From the NCBI GenBank assembly GCA_013041585.1, contig JABEVM010000176.1, positions 1 to 11,527 of the forward strand: a DNA stretch of 11,527 nucleotides, written 5' to 3'. The position numbers were made by a program, and so were the translations under genes. The stretch comes from Chlamydiota bacterium (GTDB taxonomy: Bacteria > Chlamydiota > Chlamydiia > Chlamydiales > Rhabdochlamydiaceae). This document shows positions 1 through 8,522 of this stretch, piece after piece (positions within the stretch are counted from its first letter, which is position 1; each line of letters starts with the position of its first letter). A model generated the notes under the pieces. That model saw only the letters and a list, made by a program, of their open reading frames with translations, had not been told where the DNA came from and searched no databases.

Positions 1-26
1 CTTTAGGGTAATAACTACTTATACTT

Positions 27-30
27 GGGA
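27..30 (+). promoter_or_regulatory. Shine-Dalgarno-like GGGA that decides the start of the outer-membrane factor gene
   Basis: GGGA lies 10 bases upstream of a TTG at 41 and only 1 base upstream of another in-frame TTG at 32. Spacing favours the TTG at 41, which also gives a clean lipoprotein signal peptide (MKKYS...). The frame stays open to the left edge of the window, so a start further upstream cannot be fully excluded. The transcription promoter is not in view. Confidence 0.45.
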
Positions 31-40
31 TTTGCACGCT

Positions 41-1486
41 TTGAAAAAATATTCCATTCCCCTATCAATTTCTTGTTTGTGGATGCTGAGCGGATGCTAT
101 GTAAATCATGCTCTTGTAGATCCCTGGAGTGTTGCGCCTCTCTCCTCTTCTGGATATTGGACTCCTCCTAAAGCTGCGCAAAAACAAGCGGCGCCACTTA
201 GCGACCTACCGGAAGTTCCGGAAGGACCAACCCCTTTAAGTCTTGCAGAAGCAATCGACATCGGACTAAAAAACAACGCTCAGACAAAACTTACCTGGGC
301 GGAAGCGAGAACCGCAGCAGCGCAGTATGCGCAGACACAAAGCGCGGCGCTGCCCACACTCGATGGACAATATACCCTCACGAGATTTCGGGAATTTGTC
401 ACCTTTAATAATAGAACAGAGGCGTTTTTCCAAACCCAGTGGGGCCCGCAAGTCTCTCTTTCTTATGTGATCTTTGACTTTGGGCAAAGAAGGGCTACAA
501 GTGAAGCGGCCAGAATGGCCCTTTACTTCTCTGACTGGACGCACAACAGGGCTATACAAACTGCCATTAACACAATCACAAATGACTACTACGGATATTT
601 ATATCAAGTGCAACTCTTAGAAGCTTTAGAGGCCGATGTAGAAAATGCGCAAGTCACCTTAGACGATGCAAACGCAGGACTAAACTCGGGAGTGAAGACG
701 ATATCAGATACCCTCTTAGCCACAACACAGCTACTCCAAAAACAAACCCAGCTCGCAGCGCAGCATCAAAATGTAAAAAATGCCTATGCGCAGCTGCTCA
801 CCGATATGGGAGTTCCTGCAAATACGGAAGTTGCCCTGCAAGAGCTTCCTGAAGCGGCATCTGAACTAGACATGAGACAGGATCTCAACGCACTTCTTTC
901 CGAAGCTCTTCAGCAAAGATCTGATTTACTCGCAGCAGAGGCCAATGTACGCTCGAAACAAGAAAGCATAAGGGCAGCTAGAAGAAAATTTCTCCCAACA
1001 CTGGAATATAACTTCAACATAGGAAGGACCAATTTCAATGGAGGTTTTAATGACAACTATAACTTCCAAGGAACTTTGGCATTAACTTTCCCTATCTTCA
1101 GCGGGTTTAATTTGGATAATAAGGTACGTGCTGCAGAGGCGCAGAAAGAGGCGGCGGAAGCCCAGCTTCTACAAACCCAACTCACCGTCATCGAAAACAT
1201 TACAACTGCCCATTACAATGTAAAAATTGCAGCCGAAACGCTGCAGCTTGCCATATCTTACCTTAAAGCCGCAGAAGAGCAATCAAGAGTTGCGATCAGT
1301 CAGTATAAGGCAGGGACAAACACCATTTTAGATGTGGTCACAGCGCAAACCTCCGTTGCCGACGCAAGAGCGCAAAAAGCGCAAGCAGTCCAGCAGTGGT
1401 TTAGTTCTCTAGCGAACCTGACCTACGCTGTGGGCGCAATGAAAATATCTAATCAAAACAAGCAGGAAACATATGATCAACCTTAG
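41..1486 (+). CDS. TolC/OprM-family outer-membrane efflux lipoprotein
   Basis: This is the outer-membrane channel of a tripartite RND pump. Such proteins trimerise into a beta-barrel plus a long alpha-helical periplasmic tunnel through which substrates leave the cell. With the TTG start at 41 the product has 481 residues, close to the family's usual length. The N-terminus is a signal peptide (KK, hydrophobic core) ending in the lipobox Leu-Ser-Gly-Cys (about residues 16-19), with Tyr after the Cys and no Asp retention signal, as expected for an outer-membrane lipoprotein. The body shows the internal duplication of the family: Ala/Gln-rich coiled helices, with 'LPTLDGQYTL' in the first half echoed by 'LPTLEYNFNI' in the second, and the typical 'FPIFSGF' strand. 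Its stop overlaps the adaptor gene by 14 bp, placing it first in a three-gene operon. Choice of the 41 start over the TTG at 32 rests on RBS spacing and the signal peptide. Family assignment is firm; substrate is unknown. Confidence 0.93.
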   Translation: MKKYSIPLSISCLWMLSGCYVNHALVDPWSVAPLSSSGYWTPPKAAQKQAAPLSDLPEVPEGPTPLSLAEAIDIGLKNNAQTKLTWAEARTAAAQYAQTQSAALPTLDGQYTLTRFREFVTFNNRTEAFFQTQWGPQVSLSYVIFDFGQRRATSEAARMALYFSDWTHNRAIQTAINTITNDYYGYLYQVQLLEALEADVENAQVTLDDANAGLNSGVKTISDTLLATTQLLQKQTQLAAQHQNVKNAYAQLLTDMGVPANTEVALQELPEAASELDMRQDLNALLSEALQQRSDLLAAEANVRSKQESIRAARRKFLPTLEYNFNIGRTNFNGGFNDNYNFQGTLALTFPIFSGFNLDNKVRAAEAQKEAAEAQLLQTQLTVIENITTAHYNVKIAAETLQLAISYLKAAEEQSRVAISQYKAGTNTILDVVTAQTSVADARAQKAQAVQQWFSSLANLTYAVGAMKISNQNKQETYDQP

Positions 1487-2594
1487 AAAATATCTAGGTA
1501 AAAAGCATCTTGGTCTTATCCTTTTTGCAAGCATGCTCACCTTCGGTTGTGAAAAACCAGAAAAGCCAAAAATGGGTGCAGCTCCAGTCACCGTGACAAA
1601 AACGATCAAAAAAGATGTCCCTATTTATTTAGAATATGTAGGCCATATGGAACCTTATAGTACGGTGCAAATCCAATCCCAAGTAGCCGGAACCTTGACT
1701 GGGAAGTATTTTGAACAAGGCCAGAATGTGAAAGAAGGAGATCTTCTTTTTACGATAGACTCTAGGCCCTACATAGCAGCGCTGCAAAAAGCGGAAGCCA
1801 CCCTCACGCAAAATATTGCTTCGCTGCGACTTTCTGAAGAGACGGTCAACCGCAATGCAAAACTTGTTGAACAAGACTATGTGGCCAAGCTCACCTTTGA
1901 TCAGTACGTTACCAATGTGAACGTAGACCAGGCCATTATCAAGTCAAACCAAGCCGATATAGAAACTGCTAAGATCAATTTAGATTATTGCACGATCAAA
2001 GCCCCTATTACCGGAAGGACGGGCGTATTGCAAATCAATGTAGGAAATCTTGTCACCGTTGCAGAAAATACACCTCTCATCACCCTCAATCAAATCACTC
2101 CGATCTACCTGAACTTCTATGTGCCAGAAAAATATCTACAAACCATTCAATCTTTCAACAAGTTAAACCCACTAAAAGTATCGGCCTTTCTCAACCAAGA
2201 TTACAAAACTCCCTATGATGGTGCAGTAACTTTGATCGACAACCAAGTGGATCCAACAACAGGGATGATCTTAATCCAAGCCACTCTTCCCAATACAGAT
2301 GAATATCTCTGGCCAGGACAGTTTGTCTCTACGCGCATTTACTTAGAAACGAAAAAAGATGCCATTCTTGTTCTCTCAGACGCGGTTCAATTCGGACAGA
2401 ACGGCTCTTATGTCTACGTCGTAAAAGAAGATAACACTGTGGAACTGCGAAACGTAGTGAAGGGACAAAAAGAAGAGGACTATGTGATCATTGAAAAAGG
2501 ATTGAACGTTGGGGAAACAGTTGTCCTAGAAGGACAGATCAACCTCCATTCCGGATCTTTAGTGTCGATCAAACAACCTGGGGGGAACCCATGA
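1473..2594 (+). CDS. RND efflux periplasmic adaptor (membrane fusion protein, HlyD/AcrA family)
   Basis: This 373-residue periplasmic adaptor links the RND permease to the outer-membrane channel. The N-terminus is a lipoprotein signal (basic start, hydrophobic core, Leu-Thr-Phe-Gly-Cys at 22-26), so it is probably anchored by lipid in the inner membrane as in AcrA/MexA. Domains follow the standard order: first lipoyl half around residues 65-100 (VAGTL, the family-typical GQNVKEGDLLFTID), alpha-hairpin about 101-170, second lipoyl half about 171-205 (IKAPITGRTG, then VGNLV), a beta-barrel (TPIYLNFYVPE onward) and a membrane-proximal domain at the C-terminus containing the typical WPGQFV segment. 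An AGGA at 1464-1467 lies 5 bases before the ATG, inside the end of the upstream gene. The stop overlaps the permease start in an ATGA. The overlaps imply translational coupling and balanced production. Closest architectural match is the MdtA/AcrA class; orthology is not provable here. Confidence 0.95.
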   Translation: MINLRKYLGKKHLGLILFASMLTFGCEKPEKPKMGAAPVTVTKTIKKDVPIYLEYVGHMEPYSTVQIQSQVAGTLTGKYFEQGQNVKEGDLLFTIDSRPYIAALQKAEATLTQNIASLRLSEETVNRNAKLVEQDYVAKLTFDQYVTNVNVDQAIIKSNQADIETAKINLDYCTIKAPITGRTGVLQINVGNLVTVAENTPLITLNQITPIYLNFYVPEKYLQTIQSFNKLNPLKVSAFLNQDYKTPYDGAVTLIDNQVDPTTGMILIQATLPNTDEYLWPGQFVSTRIYLETKKDAILVLSDAVQFGQNGSYVYVVKEDNTVELRNVVKGQKEEDYVIIEKGLNVGETVVLEGQINLHSGSLVSIKQPGGNP

Positions 2595-5500
2595 ACCTTT
2601 CAGAAATTTTTATTAAAAGACCCATCATGACCTTTTTGACCATGATGACGATCTTATTTTTTGGAATCGTATCCTATCATGCTCTCCCCATTAGTGAAAT
2701 GCCCAATGTCGAATACCCAACCATTCAGGTAAAAACTTCCTATCCCGGAGCTTCATCTGAAGTGATGGCAAACAACGTGACTGCTCCTTTAGAAAAACAG
2801 TTTCTTACCATCAGCGGGATTAACCAAATCACTTCGACAAGTACGAAAGGCAACAGCGCGGTCGTGATCCAATTCAATATAAATAAAGGCATTGATACCG
2901 CAGCGCAAGATGTGCTAGCTTCCATTAACCAAGCCACCCCCCTTCTTCCGCAAGACTTACCTTTTAATCCTACTTATACAAAAATAAACCCTGCTGCAAC
3001 TCCTATTTTATATCTGGCAATTACCTCCGAATCTCTTACCTTAGCGGAACTCTATGATTATGCAAATACCGTGATCGGGCAAAGACTTAATATTGTAGAA
3101 GGTGTAGCTCAGGTTGTGACCTACGGTTCCCCTTTTGCAGTACGAGTGCAAGTAGACCCGCAAAAGCTCGCCGCTAAAGGAATTGGATTTGATCAATTAG
3201 GCAACCTCATCCAAAGCCAAAACGTCAGTATACCCACAGGCGCTTTTTATGGAGATTCCAAAGAATTTAACATCGATGTAGATGGACAAATTACCAAAGC
3301 AGAAGGGTATGAATCTCTTATTATTAAAAATAATGAAGATGGCTCTTATGTAAAAATACAAGATGTAGGAAGAGCTATTGATAGCGTCTCGCAAGATAAA
3401 TTTTTTATGCGTTATATCGACGCTAATACAAATTCTCCTTCGGTGATCTTGGCAATCCAAAAACAACCAGATGCCAATACCATGAGGATCATAGCTAAAA
3501 TTAATCAGCTCCTTCCCGTTCTTGAAAAGGAAGTTCCTAAATCTCTTAAAATCTACACTGTATTTGATAAGTCTGTGTTCATTCAAGAGGCTGTCGATGA
3601 TGTACAGCTGACTCTGCTCATCGCCTTCTTTCTAGTTGTTATCGTGGTATTTGTCTATTTGGGAAAACCGATGAATGCCTTAATCCCATCTCTAGCTCTT
3701 CCTCTTTCCATTATTGGAACTTTTGCCATCATGTTTGTTTGCAACTATACGATCGACATTCTCTCTTTACTTGCGATCACGCTTTCTGTGGGATTTCTTA
3801 TCGATGATGCCATCGTGGTTTTAGAAAACATTGCAAGGCATATAGAAATGGGAGAAGACCGTTATGCAGCGGCCCTCAATGGATCCAAAGAAATCAGTTT
3901 TACCATTCTTTCCATGACCTTATGTCTATCTGTCGTCTTTATTCCTATGATTTTCATGGGAGGAGTCCTTGGACTTATTTTTAGAGAGTTTGCAGTCACC
4001 ATCATGGTAGCTGTCCTCATCTCTGGATTTGTCTCCCTCTCTTTAACACCTATGCTCTGTAGTAGGTTTATCTCGGCTGTCAAACATGGAGAAGAAAAGA
4101 ACAAGCTAGAGCTTTTCTCAGAAAATCTGAACCAGAAGATGGTAGATATCTATCACAAAGGTCTTGTGAAAGTCATTAAACACAAAAAATTGGCCCTTCT
4201 CGGAGGATTTGTAAGTATTGGACTTACTCTTTTCTTAGCTGCTGCGCTTCCCAAAGACTTCCTCCCTCCCGACGATCTCGGACTCATCCAAGGCTTTACA
4301 CAAGGGAATGACTCCTTATCTCCTTTCAAGACGGAAAACTACCAGAAAACTCTTACAAAAATGATCATTGATGAACCCTCGGTAGAATCTCTCATTTCTA
4401 TTGGCGCCTACCCTGTAGATAGCCAAGGTATTCTTTTTGTCCGTCTTAAGGACTTCCATCAAAGAGAGTCCATCTTCCCCATCATCTCTAAACTATATGC
4501 AAAGATGTATCAAGTTCCCGGCATGCAGGTCTTTTTAAAATCCGTTCCTCTTCTTGACCTGCAAACAGGTACCAGTGCATCTAGAGGAGACTATCAATAC
4601 ACCCTACAAAGTTTTGATGAAGAAGCTCTTTATAAATTTGCGCCGACCATGATCCAAAAAATCAAACAGGTTCCCGGAGTTACACAAGTGGCAAGTGATA
4701 TGCAGATCAACCTTCCTCAGGTCCATCTGGAAATATTGCGAGATAGGGCCTCTATCCTTAACGTTACAGCAGGAAGTATTGAGACAGCTCTTAAACTTGC
4801 TTTTTCTGGTGCCAACCTTTCTCCTATCAAGGAACCTGCAAACGTATACTATGCAATTTTAGAAACTCTTCCTTCTTTCTACAAAGACCCAAGCTACCTC
4901 TCACAAATCTATGTAACATCCAAAGATGGGAAGTTGATCCCTTTAGATGCTGTTGTCAAAATAACAGAAAAAGTAGGACCTCTCAGCATCAACCATCTTA
5001 ATGGACTTCCGGCTGTGACAGCGACATTTAACTTAGTTGATGTTCCACTTGGAACAGCGTTGCAAAACATAGAAAAAATTGCGGGTGAAACGCTCCCTCC
5101 AACCGTAACAGGTCTTGTACAAGGAACCGCTAATGTCTTTAAATCCTCTTTCGCAACTCTTCCTTTCCTGATCCTGATCACCGTTTTCTTGATCTATATA
5201 ATTTTGGGAATTTTGTATGAAAATTTCTTCCACCCCATTACCGTCATGTCAACCCTTCCCCCAGCAGCCCTTGGAGGACTTTTAACACTCTATCTTTTTG
5301 GACAAACACTCTCTTTATATGCCTTCATCGGGATTATCATGCTGCTTGGGATTGTGATGAAAAACGGGATTATCTTAATTGACTTTGCCAATGAAAGTAT
5401 TATCAAAGAAAACAAGAGCGTCCATGACGCGATTATCCATGCATGTCTTACTCGTTTCCGCCCCATTTTAATGACAACGATTGCAGCGATGATGGGAGCG

Positions 5501-5695
5501 CTCCCCATTGCATTAGGAGTTGGCGGTATGACAGCGCAAAGTAGAATTTCACTCGGGCTTGTGATTGTGGGAGGCTTGATCTTTTCTCAAGTTGTCACGA
5601 TCTTCTTAACACCTGTGATCTATATCTATTTAGAAACGTTGAAAGAAAGGTTCTTTAACAAAGAAAAGCTCAAGGCCGAGGGTGAAACTTTGTAA
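2591..5695 (+). CDS. RND multidrug efflux permease, HAE-1 family, MdtB/MdtC-like
   Basis: This 1034-residue proton-driven inner-membrane pump would export drugs or metabolites through the adaptor and channel encoded upstream. The N-terminus (FIKRPIMTFL, then TM1) and the PNVEYPTIQV and YPGAS segments are typical of HAE-1 permeases. Proton-relay residues are present: Asp405-Asp406 in TM4 (GFLIDDAIVVLENIARH), Lys924 in TM10 (GIVMKNGIILIDFA) and Thr962 in TM11 (RPILMTT), corresponding to AcrB Asp407/Asp408/Lys940/Thr978. Two copies of the six-TM plus large-periplasmic-loop half repeat are visible. From memory, the first half, including 'DDAIVVLENIARH' and 'LYDYAN', resembles MdtB/MdtC more than AcrB. 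MdtB and MdtC work as a heteromultimer, whereas only one permease gene is present here, so a homotrimer is likely. It starts 4 bp inside the adaptor gene. The last 26 bp are antisense to the end of the recombinase gene. Intact and apparently functional; substrate unknown. Confidence 0.96.
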   Translation: MNLSEIFIKRPIMTFLTMMTILFFGIVSYHALPISEMPNVEYPTIQVKTSYPGASSEVMANNVTAPLEKQFLTISGINQITSTSTKGNSAVVIQFNINKGIDTAAQDVLASINQATPLLPQDLPFNPTYTKINPAATPILYLAITSESLTLAELYDYANTVIGQRLNIVEGVAQVVTYGSPFAVRVQVDPQKLAAKGIGFDQLGNLIQSQNVSIPTGAFYGDSKEFNIDVDGQITKAEGYESLIIKNNEDGSYVKIQDVGRAIDSVSQDKFFMRYIDANTNSPSVILAIQKQPDANTMRIIAKINQLLPVLEKEVPKSLKIYTVFDKSVFIQEAVDDVQLTLLIAFFLVVIVVFVYLGKPMNALIPSLALPLSIIGTFAIMFVCNYTIDILSLLAITLSVGFLIDDAIVVLENIARHIEMGEDRYAAALNGSKEISFTILSMTLCLSVVFIPMIFMGGVLGLIFREFAVTIMVAVLISGFVSLSLTPMLCSRFISAVKHGEEKNKLELFSENLNQKMVDIYHKGLVKVIKHKKLALLGGFVSIGLTLFLAAALPKDFLPPDDLGLIQGFTQGNDSLSPFKTENYQKTLTKMIIDEPSVESLISIGAYPVDSQGILFVRLKDFHQRESIFPIISKLYAKMYQVPGMQVFLKSVPLLDLQTGTSASRGDYQYTLQSFDEEALYKFAPTMIQKIKQVPGVTQVASDMQINLPQVHLEILRDRASILNVTAGSIETALKLAFSGANLSPIKEPANVYYAILETLPSFYKDPSYLSQIYVTSKDGKLIPLDAVVKITEKVGPLSINHLNGLPAVTATFNLVDVPLGTALQNIEKIAGETLPPTVTGLVQGTANVFKSSFATLPFLILITVFLIYIILGILYENFFHPITVMSTLPPAALGGLLTLYLFGQTLSLYAFIGIIMLLGIVMKNGIILIDFANESIIKENKSVHDAIIHACLTRFRPILMTTIAAMMGALPIALGVGGMTAQSRISLGLVIVGGLIFSQVVTIFLTPVIYIYLETLKERFFNKEKLKAEGETL

Positions 5696-6545
5696 AAGAC
5701 TCACTTAGATGTTTTTGACTGATATGGGTATACCGATCTGTTGTGGCAATATTGGCATGACCTAACATCTCTTGGATGATACGGAGGTCAGCGCCGTTTT
5801 CTAGAAGGTGTGTTGCGAAAGAATGTCTAAGGGTATGAGGAGAAATGTTCTTGGTAATCCCCGCCATCTTGGCGTAAGCCTTGACCTTTTCCCAAACTTG
5901 GACCCGATCGATCCGGTTTCCTTTACCTGTCAAAAAAAGAGCTTTGTTCTCACCATGCAAGCTATCGCGATATGTCAAGTAACAATCAATCGCATTCACG
6001 GCAGATTTTGCTATGGGAACTACCCTCTCCTTACTCCCCTTTCCAAACACTTTTACAAAGGTATCGTCCACATCTTGCACATTGAGCCCGCATACTTCGG
6101 AAACCCGGAGTCCCGAAGCATATAAAACTTCCAAAATCGCCTTATCCCTGGCGCCTATAAAATCATCAGCTTTGGGCTGCTCTAAAAGCCTGGTTACTTC
6201 ATGTATTGTTAATACCTCTGGGATGAGCTGCCATACTTTGGGAGAGTCAAAATAGTTTTCAAACCGATTTTGGATCAGACCTTCTCTTTTACAAAATTGC
6301 AAAAAAAGCTTAAGAGATACCATCATGCGAGAGAGAGTTGAGCTCGCATAATTTTTTTCTTTTAAAGAAGAAAAAAAAGGATACAGCTCACTTCCTTGTA
6401 GCTTATCTAGGAAAATTGCGCTTTGCTTTAGATACTCTAAAAAGCTACGAATGTCTCTTTCGTACGCCTCTAGAGTTGCGAGAGCTAGTCCCTTTTCTGA
6501 ACCTAAATAGGAAATAAAATCGGCAAGTTCGTGAAAACCGTCCAT
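5670..6545 (-). CDS. xerD: Site-specific tyrosine recombinase XerD
   Basis: This 291-residue tyrosine recombinase would act with XerC and FtsK at the dif site to resolve chromosome dimers. The N-terminal SAM-like core-binding domain spans about residues 1-100 (FISYLGSEKGLALATLEAY, then LSRMMVSLKLF). The catalytic domain contains all six active residues: Arg147 (ASGLRVSE), Lys172 (GKGSKERVVP), His237 and Arg240 (SPHTLRHSFATH), His263 (LGHANIATT) and the nucleophile Tyr272 (DRYTH). The ENGADLR segment and the HPRP ending fit XerD better than XerC, and there are no integrase-type additions, so this looks like the housekeeping enzyme. The start is supported by AGAGGTG immediately upstream of the ATG (6548-6554 on this strand). 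The gene is 68 bp downstream of a membrane-protein gene on the same strand and could be read from it, or from the weak TATACT at 6576-6581. XerC or a phage-type integrase is less likely. Confidence 0.93.
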   Translation of the reverse strand: MDGFHELADFISYLGSEKGLALATLEAYERDIRSFLEYLKQSAIFLDKLQGSELYPFFSSLKEKNYASSTLSRMMVSLKLFLQFCKREGLIQNRFENYFDSPKVWQLIPEVLTIHEVTRLLEQPKADDFIGARDKAILEVLYASGLRVSEVCGLNVQDVDDTFVKVFGKGSKERVVPIAKSAVNAIDCYLTYRDSLHGENKALFLTGKGNRIDRVQVWEKVKAYAKMAGITKNISPHTLRHSFATHLLENGADLRIIQEMLGHANIATTDRYTHISQKHLSESFTKFHPRP

Positions 6546-6575
6546 GACACCTCTTTTATTCTAAGAGTACGCCAT

Positions 6576-6581
6576 AGTATA
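6576..6581 (-). promoter_or_regulatory. Possible -10 box for xerD
   Basis: On the minus strand TATACT matches the sigma70 -10 consensus at five of six positions and lies about 30 bases before the xerD ATG. With an 18-base spacer the -35 would be TTCAAT, a weak match. No intrinsic terminator is visible in the 68-bp gap between the upstream membrane-protein gene and xerD, so read-through transcription is an equally good explanation. Confidence 0.3.
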
Positions 6582-6613
6582 TTTTTCTAGAAGGGTAGTA
6601 TTGAAGGGAGCTT

Positions 6614-8404
6614 TTAAGCGGCTTGCTGTTTTGCCTTTGCTACCGCTACTATCTCTTTAGCAGCTATGATAAAGATCTGCTTAATGACTTCTCTTCTTTC
6701 CAAAACTTTTCTATCTTCTTCTGATAGAGTAGTAGAAACAGAGCTTGCTTTAGATGAAGAAGAGCTAGTAGATAGTGTACTACTACTGTCAAAGCTTTCA
6801 GCTCTACCTCTAAGAGGCTTGAATTCTTTACCTTCTTCCTTTTCTAACTCAGCTAAGATCTTATGTCTTACATAGATTTGGGTTACAATAGAAGCGATCC
6901 AAACAACACCCAAAATCGCTACGAAAATAAGAGGAACAAGCCCACCTGTACCGATACTGATTAACGTTACAGCCGTTGCTAAAGTAAGTGTTGCTATGAC
7001 TAAACTAAATCCCATAAGCCATGGGTCTTTTTGTCCCACTCTTCCATTCTTTATATGATCAGCAAAGCAATGACCGTCATAAGCAATCATTCCAACCGAT
7101 AGAACAAGGAAAAGAATTGCAATACAAAGTTCTGATACAATCCCTACACAAAACGTGCCGACACCCATAACTACCGCTGCAAAGAGAACAAGTACAAATA
7201 GAATCGAATACGTTGTAATATTGCTATTAACCGTATCTCTAACTTCTTGCATAACCGCCGCAATTTCTTCGGGAGTGATCTTGTTACCCTTTGCATGTAA
7301 AGTTTGCAGCTTAGCAACTAGTTCTGGGCTAAGTAGACGCGTGATCTTATTTAGTTTTTTATCTGAAACCTCTGAAAAAAGCTTAGAAAACCCTTCTGTT
7401 TCTTTAACAAATGCCCCCAAACCAGTCTTTCTCAGATAATCGTCTATTGCTTCACTTCTTTGCGTTTTATCTTCTATATGGGCAAACTGAATATCCAATA
7501 CCTTACCAAGATAATCTTCAATTTGCTTAGAATCACCCGAATCTAAAATTTCTTGGATTTCTTTCAGCTCTGGAGATTCTGGATCATCTTTTTGTAAGCT
7601 TGCAAGCATACTGCGCAAATGTTCTTTTCCGACTTCAATTCCCTTTTCTAGTAGTTCCTCATCATTTTTTTTAAGGACCTCTTGCATTTTTTTATCAGCA
7701 AATAATCTCTTCATCAAGTAGTCAAATTGCCCTTGATCATCACCTTTTTCAAGAAGTTTATTTTTAAAAACAACTTCTTTGTACAAACTCATTGCAGTCC
7801 AGATCGTAGTTCCTAAAAAGAACAACATAAAAAGGAAAGTGCTCCCAAACCCCATCCAATAAGTCGCGGTACCTAAAGTGGTAGATCCCGGAGCGATCAC
7901 TTGGCCTGTTGCTAAAGCAGCAGCTTGCATCCCTCGGTACACACCGAAACCTGCACCACCGGCTGTTTGCGCAACTCCTTTTGCAATGGCAGTTTTTGAT
8001 TCAATGACTCCAAACTTATCACCAACTCTCTCTGCTTCAGCTAAGCGTTTGCTCGCATTGTATACCGAAAGCGAACCGTTACCTACGTTCAGTGCAGAAG
8101 AGGCTCCCAAAACAAGGACTCCAGCTTCACTTCCATAGTATCCACCTGATTCTGTAGGTATATGGTCTGCTATACCACGACTAAACATAGAAGTACTGGT
8201 AGTTGCATCAACTGAGCCAGTAGCGGAGGCGCCAATTAAAGGAAGAACTGTTGTTTTAGAGAGGTTTGCAAGAAAGAACTCTTCAACAGCAGAGTCTAAA
8301 GAAGAGACAGGCTCTGTAGCATCTAGTTTTGTATATGTAGGACCACTCACTCCCCTTATTGAAGGAGATCGGCCTGGAGGAACTGGACTTGTTCTGCCTG
8401 ACAT
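6614..8404 (-). CDS. Large hypothetical multi-span membrane protein, candidate secreted/Inc-like protein
   Basis: I do not recognise a named family. From the ATG at 8404 the product has 596 residues. The frame is open 25 codons further upstream to a TTG, but that stretch is A/T-rich and contains the likely -10 box, so the ATG is preferred although its Shine-Dalgarno is poor (AAGAAAT). Layout: a Ser/Thr/Pro/Gly-rich N-terminus without a signal peptide (MSGRTSPVPPGRSPS), a Gly/Ala-rich weakly hydrophobic region about 95-180, one strong membrane segment about 183-208, a charged largely helical region about 209-397, then two closely paired membrane hairpins about 398-441 and 461-512, a Ser/Thr-rich low-complexity linker about 538-560 and a short Ala/Lys-rich C-terminal helix. 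Paired hydrophobic hairpins plus a polar N-terminus lacking a Sec signal are what chlamydial Inc proteins and type III-secreted membrane effectors look like; this is inference. It could instead be an ordinary inner-membrane protein. It lies between the nucleotide kinase and xerD, all on the minus strand. Confidence 0.82.
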   Translation of the reverse strand: MSGRTSPVPPGRSPSIRGVSGPTYTKLDATEPVSSLDSAVEEFFLANLSKTTVLPLIGASATGSVDATTSTSMFSRGIADHIPTESGGYYGSEAGVLVLGASSALNVGNGSLSVYNASKRLAEAERVGDKFGVIESKTAIAKGVAQTAGGAGFGVYRGMQAAALATGQVIAPGSTTLGTATYWMGFGSTFLFMLFFLGTTIWTAMSLYKEVVFKNKLLEKGDDQGQFDYLMKRLFADKKMQEVLKKNDEELLEKGIEVGKEHLRSMLASLQKDDPESPELKEIQEILDSGDSKQIEDYLGKVLDIQFAHIEDKTQRSEAIDDYLRKTGLGAFVKETEGFSKLFSEVSDKKLNKITRLLSPELVAKLQTLHAKGNKITPEEIAAVMQEVRDTVNSNITTYSILFVLVLFAAVVMGVGTFCVGIVSELCIAILFLVLSVGMIAYDGHCFADHIKNGRVGQKDPWLMGFSLVIATLTLATAVTLISIGTGGLVPLIFVAILGVVWIASIVTQIYVRHKILAELEKEEGKEFKPLRGRAESFDSSSTLSTSSSSSKASSVSTTLSEEDRKVLERREVIKQIFIIAAKEIVAVAKAKQQAA

Positions 8405-8441
8405 ATTTCTTGCTGTTGGTTTTGTTATAATTTCACCTATT

Positions 8442-8447
8442 ATTATA
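8442..8447 (-). promoter_or_regulatory. Candidate -10 box for the large membrane-protein gene
   Basis: A perfect TATAAT on the minus strand lies 37 bases before the ATG at 8404, within an A/T-rich gap. The -35 position at a 17-base spacing reads TTATTA, only a partial match. Its location supports the ATG at 8404 as the true start, since the transcript would begin at about 8435. Confidence 0.4.
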
Positions 8448-8522
8448 ACAAAAAATGATTTATATAATAAATACAACAAACCATTTATTATTAAATTAGC
8501 AAAAAAAAAGATTTAAACAGAT

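Noticed and set aside
3197..3586. 129-codon open frame on the minus strand inside the permease gene
   Set aside because: It lies wholly antisense to a well-conserved RND permease region, has no Shine-Dalgarno and an unnatural composition. It is a shadow of the real gene, as are the other antisense frames within the efflux operon (for example 266-559 and 4909-5181).
8405..8479. 25-codon upstream extension of the large membrane protein from a TTG
   Set aside because: The extension is A/T-rich, includes the TATAAT proposed as the -10 box, and the TTG has no ribosome-binding site. The ATG at 8404 gives a typical polar N-terminus.
8501..8520. T-run on the minus strand after the kinase gene, considered as an intrinsic terminator
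   Set aside because: There are nine Ts, but the only hairpin before them is a 4-bp A/T stem, too weak to call. The kinase transcript may continue into the membrane-protein gene.
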